DNA from: Nocardioides alkalitolerans DSM 16699 | GTDB lineage: Bacteria > Actinomycetota > Actinomycetes > Propionibacteriales > Nocardioidaceae | Length of the DNA: 64,000 nt | NCBI RefSeq assembly: GCF_000426525.1 | Contig: NZ_KE384533.1 | Span: forward strand, 1,032,562-1,096,561 | Direction of reading: 5' to 3' | In this document: piece by piece, positions 53,007 to 60,229 of the stretch | Layout of the letters: every line of letters begins with the position of its first letter | Position numbering within the stretch: position 1 is the first letter of the stretch | The notes under the pieces: model-generated | What the model was told of the DNA's origin: nothing | What the model saw: only the letters and a program-made list of their open reading frames with translations | The model's database searches: none | Program-made: the position numbers and the translations under genes

Positions 53007-55562
53007 GTGTCTCCCACTCATAACTCCCGCAGCGCGGTGCGCTCGCGCGTCGGACGGCTGGCTGCGCTCGCCGTCACGGCGTCCGTCTGCGCCGTGGTGC
53101 CGGTCGCCCTGGCGCCGGCGGCCACCGCCGCCGACCCCGTCGACATCCAGCTGCTCAACATCAACGACTTCCACGGTCGCATCGACGCGAACACGACGAA
53201 GTTCGCCACGACGATCGAGCAGCTGAAGGCCGCCGAGGAGAACACCCTCTTCCTCGCCAACGGCGACAGCATCGGCGCCACGGTCTTCAACTCGGCCATC
53301 CAGCAGGACGAGCCGACGCTCGACGTGCTGAACGCGCTGGGCCTGCAGGCCTCGGCCGTGGGCAACCACGAGTTCGACCAGGGCTTCGCGGACCTCTCGG
53401 GCCGCGTGAGCGAGTCGGCGGACTTCCCCTACCTCGGGGCGAACGTCTACGAGAAGGGCACGACGACCCCCGCGCTGCAGGAGTACGCGACGTTCGACGT
53501 CGCGGGCCTCACGGTCGGCGTCGTCGGCGCGGTCACGCTCGAGACGCCCACCATCGTCTCGCCGGCCGGCGTCTCCACCATCGACTTCGGTGACCCCGTC
53601 GAGGCGGTCAACCGCGTCGCCGCGCAGCTGAGCGACGGCAACGACGCCAACGGCGAGGCCGACATCATCGTGGCGGAGTACCACGAGGGCGCGGCCGTCG
53701 GCGAGGCGACGAGCACGCTCGAGGCCGAGGTCGCCAAGGCCGGCGCCTTCGCGGAGATCGTCACCGAGACGGCGGCGTCCGTCGACGTGATCTTCACGGG
53801 CCACTCGCACCAGAAGTACGCGTGGGAGGCCCCCGTCCCGGGTGTCGAGGGCAAGACCCGCCCCGTGCTGCAGACGGGCCAGTACGGCGAGAACATCGGC
53901 AAGGTCGTCCTGACGGTCGACTCCGAGACGGGTGACGTCGTCTCCCACACGCAGACCAACGTCGCGCGCGTGGCGACCGAGAACCTGAGCTACCCGGCCG
54001 TCGCCGAGGTCAAGGCGATCACGGACGCGGCGATCGCCCAGGCCGCGGTCATCGGCAACCAGCCGGTCGCCGAGATCACCGCCGACATCACCCGCGCCTA
54101 CAGCGCGCCGGGCGCCACGGACCGCGCCGCGGAGTCCACCCTCGGTGGCCTCGTCGGCAACGCCCTGCGCGACGGTCTGCCCGAGGAGTTCGGCGTCGCC
54201 GACCTCGGCATCGTCAACCCGGGCGGCCTGCGCGACGACCTGCTCTTCGCGGGCAACACGTCCAGCAACCCGGCCAACACCGACGGCGTCGTCACCTACG
54301 CCGAGGCCAACAACGTGCTGCCGTTCGTCAACAACATCTGGCTCGTCGACATCACCGGCGCCGACCTGCTGGGCGTCCTCGAGCAGCAGTTCCCGAGCGC
54401 CGCGCGCACCACGACGCTGCAGCTCGGCGTCTCCGACAACGTGAGCATCACCACCGACCCGGCCGCCCCCGAGGGCGAGCGCGTCACCGGTGCCTGGATC
54501 GACGGCGTCGCCGTCGACCCGGAGGAGACCTACACCGTCTCGACGTTCAACTTCCTCGCCACGGGCGGCGACAGCTTCACCGCCTTCCGCGAGGGCACGT
54601 CGCGCGACACCGGCCTCGTCGACCGCGACCTGTGGATCGGCTACCTGCAGAACTCCCTCGAGGGCGAGGCCATCGCCCCCGACTTCGCCAAGCGCCAGGT
54701 CGAGGCGCCGGGCTTCCCGGCCACCGTCGTGCCGGGCGAGGAGCTCTCGCTCGACTTCGCCAAGCTCGACATGACGTCGCTCGGCTCGCCCGACAACACC
54801 ACGATCGAGCCCGTGCTCATCGAGGGTGACGAGGTCTACTCGATCACCGACGAGACCTTCCCGGTCGTCGACGGCGCGGCCAGCGTCGACGTCGTCGTCC
54901 CGGACGACGCGGTCGACGGCGGCGAGCTCTACTTCGTCGCCAGCCCGACCGACACGGTCGTCGGCCCGATCCTGGTCGAGGCGCCCGTCGTGACGCCGCA
55001 GCCGACCACGCTCGTGCCCCCGGCCCCGGTCAACGCCTTCTACGGCCAGTACGTCGGCGTCCCGGTCGCGATCACCTCCACCAGCGGCGTGCCGGCCACC
55101 GGCGTCGTCGAGATGATCTGGGGTGGCCGGGTCCTCCACCGTGCCGCGGTGGTCAACGGTCGGACGACCCTCGCCCTGCCGAAGAACTTCGCGCCGAACA
55201 CCTACCGCGTCGGCCTGAACTACCTCGGTGACGCGAACAACGCGCCGTCGAGCAGCGGCGTCGTCATCACGCAGAACAAGGCGCGCTCCGTCGTGCTCGC
55301 CGAGGTGGCGCCCCAGCCGCTGAAGCCGGGCCAGTCGGGCACGCTCTACATCCGCGTCGGCAACTCGAGCGGCGGGGCCTACAACGGTCCGGCGTACGTC
55401 TCGTACGGCGGTCGCGCCTACACGGCGACCGTCCGCAACGGCGCCGCCCGCGTGACGCTCGCTCCGGGCGTCGTCGGCTGGCACCGCCTGACGGTGTGGC
55501 AGCCGGGCACCGCGACCATCGCCCCCTCGGCGGTGGCGCTCTCGGTGGCCATCCGCCGCTGA
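53007..55562 (+). CDS. Secreted bifunctional metallophosphatase/5'-nucleotidase
   Basis: The 851-aa protein has a Sec signal peptide (cleavage after about residue 41 at ATAAD). The metallophosphoesterase domain shows all metal ligands: LLNINDFHGRID, LANGDSIGATVF, VGNHEFDQG and VIFTGHSHQ. The 5'-nucleotidase C-terminal domain carries GGLRDDLL and FLATGGDSFTAF. The last 180 residues form Ig-like repeats (two, around VNAFYGQYVGVPVAITSTS and the later LKPGQSGTLYIRVGNSS), probably a wall-binding or spacer module. It should release phosphate and nucleosides outside the cell. The GTG start follows GAGAGG. The upstream 100 bp are unusually AT-rich for this region, which points to a regulated promoter. 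Confidence 0.94.
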   Translation: MSPTHNSRSAVRSRVGRLAALAVTASVCAVVPVALAPAATAADPVDIQLLNINDFHGRIDANTTKFATTIEQLKAAEENTLFLANGDSIGATVFNSAIQQDEPTLDVLNALGLQASAVGNHEFDQGFADLSGRVSESADFPYLGANVYEKGTTTPALQEYATFDVAGLTVGVVGAVTLETPTIVSPAGVSTIDFGDPVEAVNRVAAQLSDGNDANGEADIIVAEYHEGAAVGEATSTLEAEVAKAGAFAEIVTETAASVDVIFTGHSHQKYAWEAPVPGVEGKTRPVLQTGQYGENIGKVVLTVDSETGDVVSHTQTNVARVATENLSYPAVAEVKAITDAAIAQAAVIGNQPVAEITADITRAYSAPGATDRAAESTLGGLVGNALRDGLPEEFGVADLGIVNPGGLRDDLLFAGNTSSNPANTDGVVTYAEANNVLPFVNNIWLVDITGADLLGVLEQQFPSAARTTTLQLGVSDNVSITTDPAAPEGERVTGAWIDGVAVDPEETYTVSTFNFLATGGDSFTAFREGTSRDTGLVDRDLWIGYLQNSLEGEAIAPDFAKRQVEAPGFPATVVPGEELSLDFAKLDMTSLGSPDNTTIEPVLIEGDEVYSITDETFPVVDGAASVDVVVPDDAVDGGELYFVASPTDTVVGPILVEAPVVTPQPTTLVPPAPVNAFYGQYVGVPVAITSTSGVPATGVVEMIWGGRVLHRAAVVNGRTTLALPKNFAPNTYRVGLNYLGDANNAPSSSGVVITQNKARSVVLAEVAPQPLKPGQSGTLYIRVGNSSGGAYNGPAYVSYGGRAYTATVRNGAARVTLAPGVVGWHRLTVWQPGTATIAPSAVALSVAIRR

Positions 55563-55595
55563 CGCACGACCCGCACCACCCGTAGCACCCGCAGC

Positions 55596-55634
55596 GCAGA
55601 GGGAGCCGGCCCCCCGGGGTCGGCTCCCTTCTGC
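55596..55634 (+). terminator. Hairpin after the 5'-nucleotidase gene
   Basis: GCAGAGGGAGCCG (55596-55608) pairs with CGGCTCCCTTCTGC (55621-55634) with one bulged T, 34 nt after the stop. It looks like an intrinsic terminator. Confidence 0.65.
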
Positions 55635-55649
55635 GTCCCCGGCCGTGGG

Positions 55650-55655
55650 TAGCCT
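55650..55655 (+). promoter_or_regulatory. -10 box of the Fic-like gene
   Basis: TAGCCT lies 6 nt before the GTG at 55662, without a ribosome binding site. Confidence 0.45.
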
Positions 55656-55661
55656 GCGCGC

Positions 55662-56402
55662 GTGCCCCCCTCCACCGACCCGCTCGCCCACCTCGTCGCC
55701 CTCGAGGGGGTCGGCTCGGCGTACGCCGCCGCCCGCGACGGCATCGACGTCATGCTCCGCGACCGCGGGCTGCGTCGTACGTCGCCCGAGACCACCGCCG
55801 AGTCGCTCCTGCGCGGGGCGCACGCGAGCGCGGTGCTCGAGGGCTCGGCCGCCACCCTCGCGCAGGTGCGCGAGGGCGAGGGCGACGAGATCGCGCAGGA
55901 CGCGGTGCGGCTCTCGACCGAGATGCTCGGGCTGGCGCCCCAGGTGAACCGCTCGCCGCTCCAGGTCTTCGCGCGGCTCCACGCCCTGGCCGCGAACGGC
56001 AGCCTGCCCGCCGAGCGGCTGGGCCGTCCCCGCGACGCCGAGTCCGCCGCGCGCCTGCGGGGGGTCGCCGACATCCTCCTCACCTCCACCGAGGTGCCGG
56101 CCCTGGTGGTGGCGGCCGTCGTCCACGCCGAGCTGGCCGTGTCGGCGCCCTTCGGCTCCCACAACGGCATCGTCGCCCGCGCCGCCGAGCGTCTCGTGCT
56201 CGTCGCGCGCGGTGTCGACGAGAAGTCGCTGGTCGTGCCGGAGGCGGGCCACCTCGCCCTGCGGCCCCAGTACGAGTCGAACCTGCGCGGCTACCGCAGC
56301 GGGTCCGTCGCGGGCGTGCACTCCTGGGTCCTGTACGGCGCGGAGGCCTTCGCCGCCGGAGCCGAGGCGAGCCCGCTCCGTCGGGGCGCCGACGAGGCCT
56401 GA
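55662..56402 (+). CDS. Fic-fold protein with degenerate active site
   Basis: The 246-aa protein is the positional equivalent of Rv3662c. Two Fic-family signs are visible. Residues 56-61 (S-A-V-L-E-G) fit the inhibitory motif (S/T)xxxE(G/N). Residues 162-173 (APFGSHNGIVAR) align with the Fic core HxFx(D/E)GNGRxxR. In that core the catalytic His is Ala162, the Asp/Glu is Ser166, the first Gly is His167 and the first Arg is Ile170. AMP transfer by the usual mechanism is therefore not expected. A helical C-terminus follows. A structural, regulatory or altered enzymatic role is open. GTG at 55662 has TAGCCT 6 nt ahead. Confidence 0.75.
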   Translation: MPPSTDPLAHLVALEGVGSAYAAARDGIDVMLRDRGLRRTSPETTAESLLRGAHASAVLEGSAATLAQVREGEGDEIAQDAVRLSTEMLGLAPQVNRSPLQVFARLHALAANGSLPAERLGRPRDAESAARLRGVADILLTSTEVPALVVAAVVHAELAVSAPFGSHNGIVARAAERLVLVARGVDEKSLVVPEAGHLALRPQYESNLRGYRSGSVAGVHSWVLYGAEAFAAGAEASPLRRGADEA

Positions 56403-56445
56403 CGGGGCCGCCGCTCCGTGCGCGACGGGCGACGGGCGACCGCAC

Positions 56446-56640
56446 AGCGAACGGCACCCGGAATCGCGTAGATCCGGGTGCCGTCGCTGACACGTCACAC
56501 CGATGGCTACCAAGCGTGCACCTGGTTGCTGCCGCGGGTGGGTCCCGATGGCAGGCGCCCTCTTCGAGAGGGTAGATCGCCGCGTGGGTACCCGGTGTGG
56601 CGTGAAGTCTGGAGTTGTCTGACCCCTGTTCTACGCCTGT
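56446..56640 (-). ncRNA. Probable Ms1-like small RNA (MTS2823 position)
   Basis: The 309-bp gap between the convergent Fic-like and HAD genes has no reading frame of note but many hairpins on the minus strand: CTGCC..CGGG-loop-CCCG..GGCAG at 56531-56556, CCCTCT-loop-AGAGGG at 56559-56573, and a 12-bp stem ACGGCACCCGGA/TCCGGGTGCCGT at 56451-56484 that could end the transcript. In M. tuberculosis the abundant RNA MTS2823 (Ms1, which binds core RNA polymerase) lies in exactly this position between Rv3661 (HAD) and Rv3662c, in the orientation of the HAD gene. Strand and family are inferred from that synteny. The 5' end is uncertain; TAGAAC at 56633-56628 is a possible -10 box, in which case the RNA would be shorter than the 300-nt mycobacterial one. 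Confidence 0.55.
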
Positions 56641-56653
56641 GACGTGGGTCACG
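56638..56653. promoter_or_regulatory. Crp-type palindrome beside the putative Ms1-like RNA
   Basis: TGTGA-CGTGGG-TCACG matches the Crp/GlxR consensus in nine of ten defined bases and has the central T (TGTGANNTNNNTCAC) typical of actinobacterial sites. It lies in a gap with no protein start on either side, so its target should be a noncoding transcript on the minus strand. Confidence 0.6.
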
Positions 56654-56711
56654 CAAGAGGGTCGGTGCGGCCGGGCGTGTCGCCCACCGTGCGGGTCCCG
56701 GGAGGGCTGTC

Positions 56712-57518
56712 TCAGGCCGTCCGGCGACGCCGACGCGTCTGCGCCCAGACGAGGCCGCCGACCGTCAGGGCCCCGCCCACGGCGAGCGCGGCGAGCGTCG
56801 GGGTGGCGGGGGCGAGGCGGCTGCGCAGCGCGACCGGGCGGTCGAACACGAGCACCGGCCACTCGTTGGCGACGGCGATGCGGCGCAGGTCGCGGTCGGG
56901 GTTCACGGCGTACGGGTGTCCCACGGCCTCGAGCATCGGGACGTCGGTCACCGAGTCGGAGTAGGCGAACGACTGGTCGAGGTCGTAGCCCCGCTCGGCG
57001 GCCAGCGACCGGATCGCGTTGGCCTTCTCCTCGGCGTACGCGTAGTAGGCGATCTCGCCCGTGTAGCGGCCGTCCTCCTCGACGAGGCGGGTCGCCACGA
57101 CGTGGTCGGCGCCCAGCATCGCGCCGATCGGCTCCACCACCTCCGAGCCCGAGGTCGACACGATCACCACGTCGCGCCCCGCGAGCCGGTGCTCCTCGAT
57201 GAGGGAGACGGCCTCGTCGTACACGAGCGGGTCGACGATGTTGTGGAGCGTGTCGGCGACGATCTCGCGCACCGTGCCGACGTCCCAGCCGGCGGTGAGC
57301 GCGGAGAGGAACTGCCGCATCTTCTCCATCTGGTCGTGGTCGGCGCCGCCCACGAGGTAGACGAACTGGGCGTAGGCCGAGCGCAGCACCGCACGCCGGG
57401 AGATCAGGCCGCCGGCCTGGAAGGGCTTGCTGAAGGCGAGCGTGCTCGACTTCGCGATGATCGTCTTGTCGAGGTCGAAGAAGGCCGCGGAGCGGCCGGC
57501 GGGCGCGCTGCCGGGCAT
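56712..57518 (-). CDS. HAD-IB family hydrolase (SerB-like) with C-terminal anchor
   Basis: The 268-aa protein has the HAD motifs AAFFDLDKTII (nucleophile Asp), VIVSTSGSEVVEP, Lys in AEEKANAIR and YSDSVTDVPML. The type IB cap and sequence fit SerB-like phosphatases that act on small phosphate esters. A hydrophobic segment at about residues 240-260 and a final RRRRR suggest a tail anchor. It is the Rv3661 equivalent. ATG at 57518 has AGGATA (TATCCT on this strand) 6 nt ahead. Confidence 0.93.
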   Translation of the reverse strand: MPGSAPAGRSAAFFDLDKTIIAKSSTLAFSKPFQAGGLISRRAVLRSAYAQFVYLVGGADHDQMEKMRQFLSALTAGWDVGTVREIVADTLHNIVDPLVYDEAVSLIEEHRLAGRDVVIVSTSGSEVVEPIGAMLGADHVVATRLVEEDGRYTGEIAYYAYAEEKANAIRSLAAERGYDLDQSFAYSDSVTDVPMLEAVGHPYAVNPDRDLRRIAVANEWPVLVFDRPVALRSRLAPATPTLAALAVGGALTVGGLVWAQTRRRRRTA

Positions 57519-57524
57519 ACGGCC

Positions 57525-57530
57525 AGGATA
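57525..57530 (-). promoter_or_regulatory. -10 box of the HAD hydrolase gene
   Basis: On the minus strand TATCCT lies 6 nt before the ATG at 57518, without a ribosome binding site. Confidence 0.45.
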
Positions 57531-57578
57531 GGGGGCGGACGGTCCGGGTCGGCCCGGCCGCGTGTCGCGGGGGCCAGG

Positions 57579-57926
57579 TCAGTCGCCGTACCGCTCGTGC
57601 AGCTCGGCCCCGGAGGGCCGCGGGCGGAAGCCGAACAGGGTGGGGGTGACGGTGCTGCCGTCGGGCAGCCGCCCGACCGTGTAGACGGCCACGCGGGCGC
57701 CGTCGCGACCCAGCACCCGACCCACGGCGGCGAGCACGGGCTCGAGGTCGCCGGGCTCGGCGAGGTCGACGAAGCCGCGCAGCGACCCGCCGCCGCTCGC
57801 GTCCGTGCGGTAGGGCAGCTCGGCGGCCCGCACGCCGTCGAGGCGCCGCACGGCGTCGAGCAGCTCCGCCTCGACCTGCTCCGGCGGCCGGCCGGACCCG
57901 CCGAGGAGACGGGTCAGCCAGCCCAC
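57579..57926 (-). CDS. Hypothetical protein, 115 aa
   Basis: The product is not recognised. It starts WLTRLLGGSGRPPEQVEAEL and contains a predicted alpha/beta pattern (LDAVRRLDGVRAAELPYRT, FVDLAEPGDLEPVLAAVGRV) ending FGFRPRPSGAELHERYGD. No signal peptide, membrane segment or metal motif is seen. The GTG start has AGGAGC 6 nt ahead, codon use is like its neighbours, and the frame is closed, so it is probably real. It lies 38 bp after the WXG100/DUF1023 gene on the same strand and may belong to that operon. Confidence 0.7.
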   Translation of the reverse strand: MGWLTRLLGGSGRPPEQVEAELLDAVRRLDGVRAAELPYRTDASGGGSLRGFVDLAEPGDLEPVLAAVGRVLGRDGARVAVYTVGRLPDGSTVTPTLFGFRPRPSGAELHERYGD

Positions 57927-57964
57927 GGGGTGCTCCTGGGGTGCCTCACCGGGCCATTGTCGCG

Positions 57965-59347
57965 TCACCCGCCCCGCGGCACGCGCGAGATCGTCACGTC
58001 GACCGCCGTCGCCGACCCGTGCGGACCGACCAGGAACGGCGCCATCGACGGGTCGCCCTGGTAGGCGCGGAGGCGCTCGCCCAGCGGCGTGTCGGACCCC
58101 AGCGCGTCGTGGACCGTGCGGATGTAGGCCTCGTGGCTGTGGTTCGTGACGGGGTCGGTGAGCGCGCCGGGGCTCGGCAGCTCGACCTGCTGCCCGAGGT
58201 GCGGCAGGCCGCCCGGGCGCCAGCCCTCGAGGTCGGTGCGCGGCACCAGGTCGTTCGTGTGGCCCATCTGGAGCACGTTCACGCCCTCCACCCGCAGGTG
58301 GTCGACGGGGGCGCCGTACGTGACCATGTTGGTGACGTTGAAGCGCTCCCGGAACGCCGCGTCGGTGGCCAGGTGGCCGGTGATCATGCCGCCCTGGGAG
58401 TGCCCGACCATCAGCACCGGCGCGCCGGGCGGGATGCCCGCGTTCTCCATCGCGAGCCGCACGCTCTCGGCGGCCGCGGTGGGCTGTCCGGCCATCAGCT
58501 GCACGTTGGCGGTGAGGTCGCGCGGCCAGGCGCCGGCGGCGGGGCTCCAGGTCTCGGTGCCGGGCACGGCCACGATGTACGCCGGGGTGCCCGAGCCGTT
58601 GTCGACGCGGGTGATGCGCACCTCGCCGGTGCTGTCGCCCGACGCCGCGGTGTAGGCGTCGGTGACGCCCTGCATGATCGTGTCGAGGCTGCGGGGCTGC
58701 TCGAGCGCGGGGCGGCCGACGAGCCCGGTGTCGCTGGCGGGCACGGCGACCGGGGCCCCGGCGTGGCCCGGGCCCTCCGCGAACCAGGCCTTGTCCTGGC
58801 CCGTCCAGAGGTTGACCCCGACGCCGACCGCGGAGCCGACGGTGGTGATCGCGCTGGCGGCGATCGCGGAGACTGACCAGTCGCGCTGCCCCGTGACGAC
58901 GTCGAGGATCTTGGCCTGCACGTCCGTCGCCGCGCCCAGGAGCCGCCCGAGCGCGGCGCCGCCGGCGGAGAGCCGGTCGCCGATCCAGGCCCCGACCCTC
59001 GCGAGGAGGCCGGGCTCGGCCGCGCCCGGCACGGTCCCGCCCGTGCCGCCGACGCCACCCGGGCCCGTGGCGCCGGTCTCGCCCGAGACGGTGCTCTGGG
59101 CGTCCGCCTCGGCGCGCAGCCGTACGGCGAGCTCCGAGAGGTGCTCGGCCACGAGCACGAGCTGGGGGCGCTGGGTGAACGACCACTCGCCGCGCACGCG
59201 CTCGGCGTCGGACCCCCACCAGTCGAAGCCCTCGAGCACGGCGTCGAGGCGGCTCGCCAGCTCGGTGATCGTCGTGGCGCCGTCGGACATCGTCTGGGCG
59301 GCGGCGAGGCCGCCCTCCGTGTCCATCCCGTGGGTGAGCACGCTCAT
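57965..59347 (-). CDS. WXG100-like/DUF1023 alpha-beta hydrolase
   Basis: The 460-aa protein combines two modules. Residues 1-85 are helical with a WxG-like turn (EGFDWWGSDAERVRGEW), as in WXG100/ESAT-6-like proteins. After a Gly-rich linker and a central hydrophobic stretch, residues 250-440 form a DUF1023-type alpha/beta hydrolase with nucleophile elbow MVGHSQGGM, Asp in HTNDLVPR and a final His in NHSHEAY. Such proteins are often type VII secretion cargo or cell-surface hydrolases. No ESX core genes are in this window. It overlaps the preceding gene by one base (TGATG). Confidence 0.85.
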   Translation of the reverse strand: MSVLTHGMDTEGGLAAAQTMSDGATTITELASRLDAVLEGFDWWGSDAERVRGEWSFTQRPQLVLVAEHLSELAVRLRAEADAQSTVSGETGATGPGGVGGTGGTVPGAAEPGLLARVGAWIGDRLSAGGAALGRLLGAATDVQAKILDVVTGQRDWSVSAIAASAITTVGSAVGVGVNLWTGQDKAWFAEGPGHAGAPVAVPASDTGLVGRPALEQPRSLDTIMQGVTDAYTAASGDSTGEVRITRVDNGSGTPAYIVAVPGTETWSPAAGAWPRDLTANVQLMAGQPTAAAESVRLAMENAGIPPGAPVLMVGHSQGGMITGHLATDAAFRERFNVTNMVTYGAPVDHLRVEGVNVLQMGHTNDLVPRTDLEGWRPGGLPHLGQQVELPSPGALTDPVTNHSHEAYIRTVHDALGSDTPLGERLRAYQGDPSMAPFLVGPHGSATAVDVTISRVPRGG

Positions 59348-60048
59348 CAGGCCGCTCCCGCCCCGCGCAGCACGCCGACGAGGTGGTCGAGCGCGCCGGC
59401 CACGTCCCACTGCAGCGTGGCGGCCAGGGCGCCGGGCACCTCGGAGGCGACGACCGTGGATCCGTCGGGCCCCGCGGTGACGGCGTACAGCTCGTCGTCG
59501 GTCACCAGCCAGGAACGCAGGGTGAGGGCCTCGGGGAGCCCGGGGCCGGCAGGGCGCAGGAGCGCCCGCAGCGCCGGGGGCAGCGCGGCCGGGTCGTCGG
59601 GGAAGCGGGTGCCGACCGTGATCGTCACGGCGTGCCGGCAGGCCTCGACGAAGTCCGCCGGCGGGGTGTGCTGGTCCGCCGGGCGACTGATCGCGGGCGC
59701 CGCCCGCAGGTGGGGCACGTCGGGCAGGAGCCGCCGCACCGTCGGCCAGAGGTCGGCGGCGGCGAAGGTCGAGGTGGTGGGGTCCGGTACGTCGGCGTGC
59801 GCCCCGGGTGCGGTGTCGCTCCCGGTTGCGTCGGCGGTGTCGTGAGCGGTGCCGTCGGCGGTTGCGTCGGCCGGCACCGGCGTGCGCAGGGTGCCGCGGC
59901 TGCCGACGAGCGCCAGGTCGCTGCGGGTCGTGGTGGCGCCGGTGGTGACCGCGACCCGGACGACGACCTGGGGAGCGACCGGTCGGGTGACCGGTGGGCC
60001 GGCCGGTGGGCCCACCGGTGGTGCGGGGTGGTTCTCGGGCTCGGGCAT
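59347..60048 (-). CDS. Unrecognised protein coupled to the WXG100/DUF1023 gene
   Basis: The 233-aa product is not recognised. The first 70 residues are Pro/Thr-rich with PAPPVGPPAGPPVTRPVAP, an acidic linker follows, and the C-terminal 130 residues form a compact domain (DLWPTVRRLLPDVPHLRAAP, then ALTLRSWLVTDDELYAVTAG, DVAGALDHLVGVLRGAG). There is no signal peptide. Its stop overlaps the start of the WXG100/DUF1023 gene (TGATG), so the two are translated together. A chaperone or secretion partner, as EspG is for WXG proteins, is an inference from position only. ATG at 60048 has AAGGTG 6 nt ahead. Confidence 0.7.
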   Translation of the reverse strand: MPEPENHPAPPVGPPAGPPVTRPVAPQVVVRVAVTTGATTTRSDLALVGSRGTLRTPVPADATADGTAHDTADATGSDTAPGAHADVPDPTTSTFAAADLWPTVRRLLPDVPHLRAAPAISRPADQHTPPADFVEACRHAVTITVGTRFPDDPAALPPALRALLRPAGPGLPEALTLRSWLVTDDELYAVTAGPDGSTVVASEVPGALAATLQWDVAGALDHLVGVLRGAGAA

Positions 60049-60229
60049 GGCGGCACCTTTCTGCGGTGGCTCCCCACAGTGGCCGTTCGCGGGGCCCACC
60101 GGCAGGTGGAAGGTTCCGGCCTGCGCGGGCGGGCCGCTTCTCGTCCCCAGGCCGCCCGGGCGGCTCCGTCGTCCCCAGGGCGCGCGCGGCCCCGACGAGG
60201 CGGGGACGGGCACGGGGAGCGTGGTCGCC

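Noticed and set aside
52767..56513. 1248-codon open frame on the minus strand
   Set aside because: It is entirely antisense to the secreted 5'-nucleotidase and the Fic-like gene, which have clear motifs, a signal peptide and start signals. The long frame results from high GC content.
56403..56711. Riboswitch or 6C RNA
   Set aside because: No protein start lies downstream on either strand, no C-rich loops of the 6C type are seen, and the known 6C locus lies on the other side of the HAD gene.
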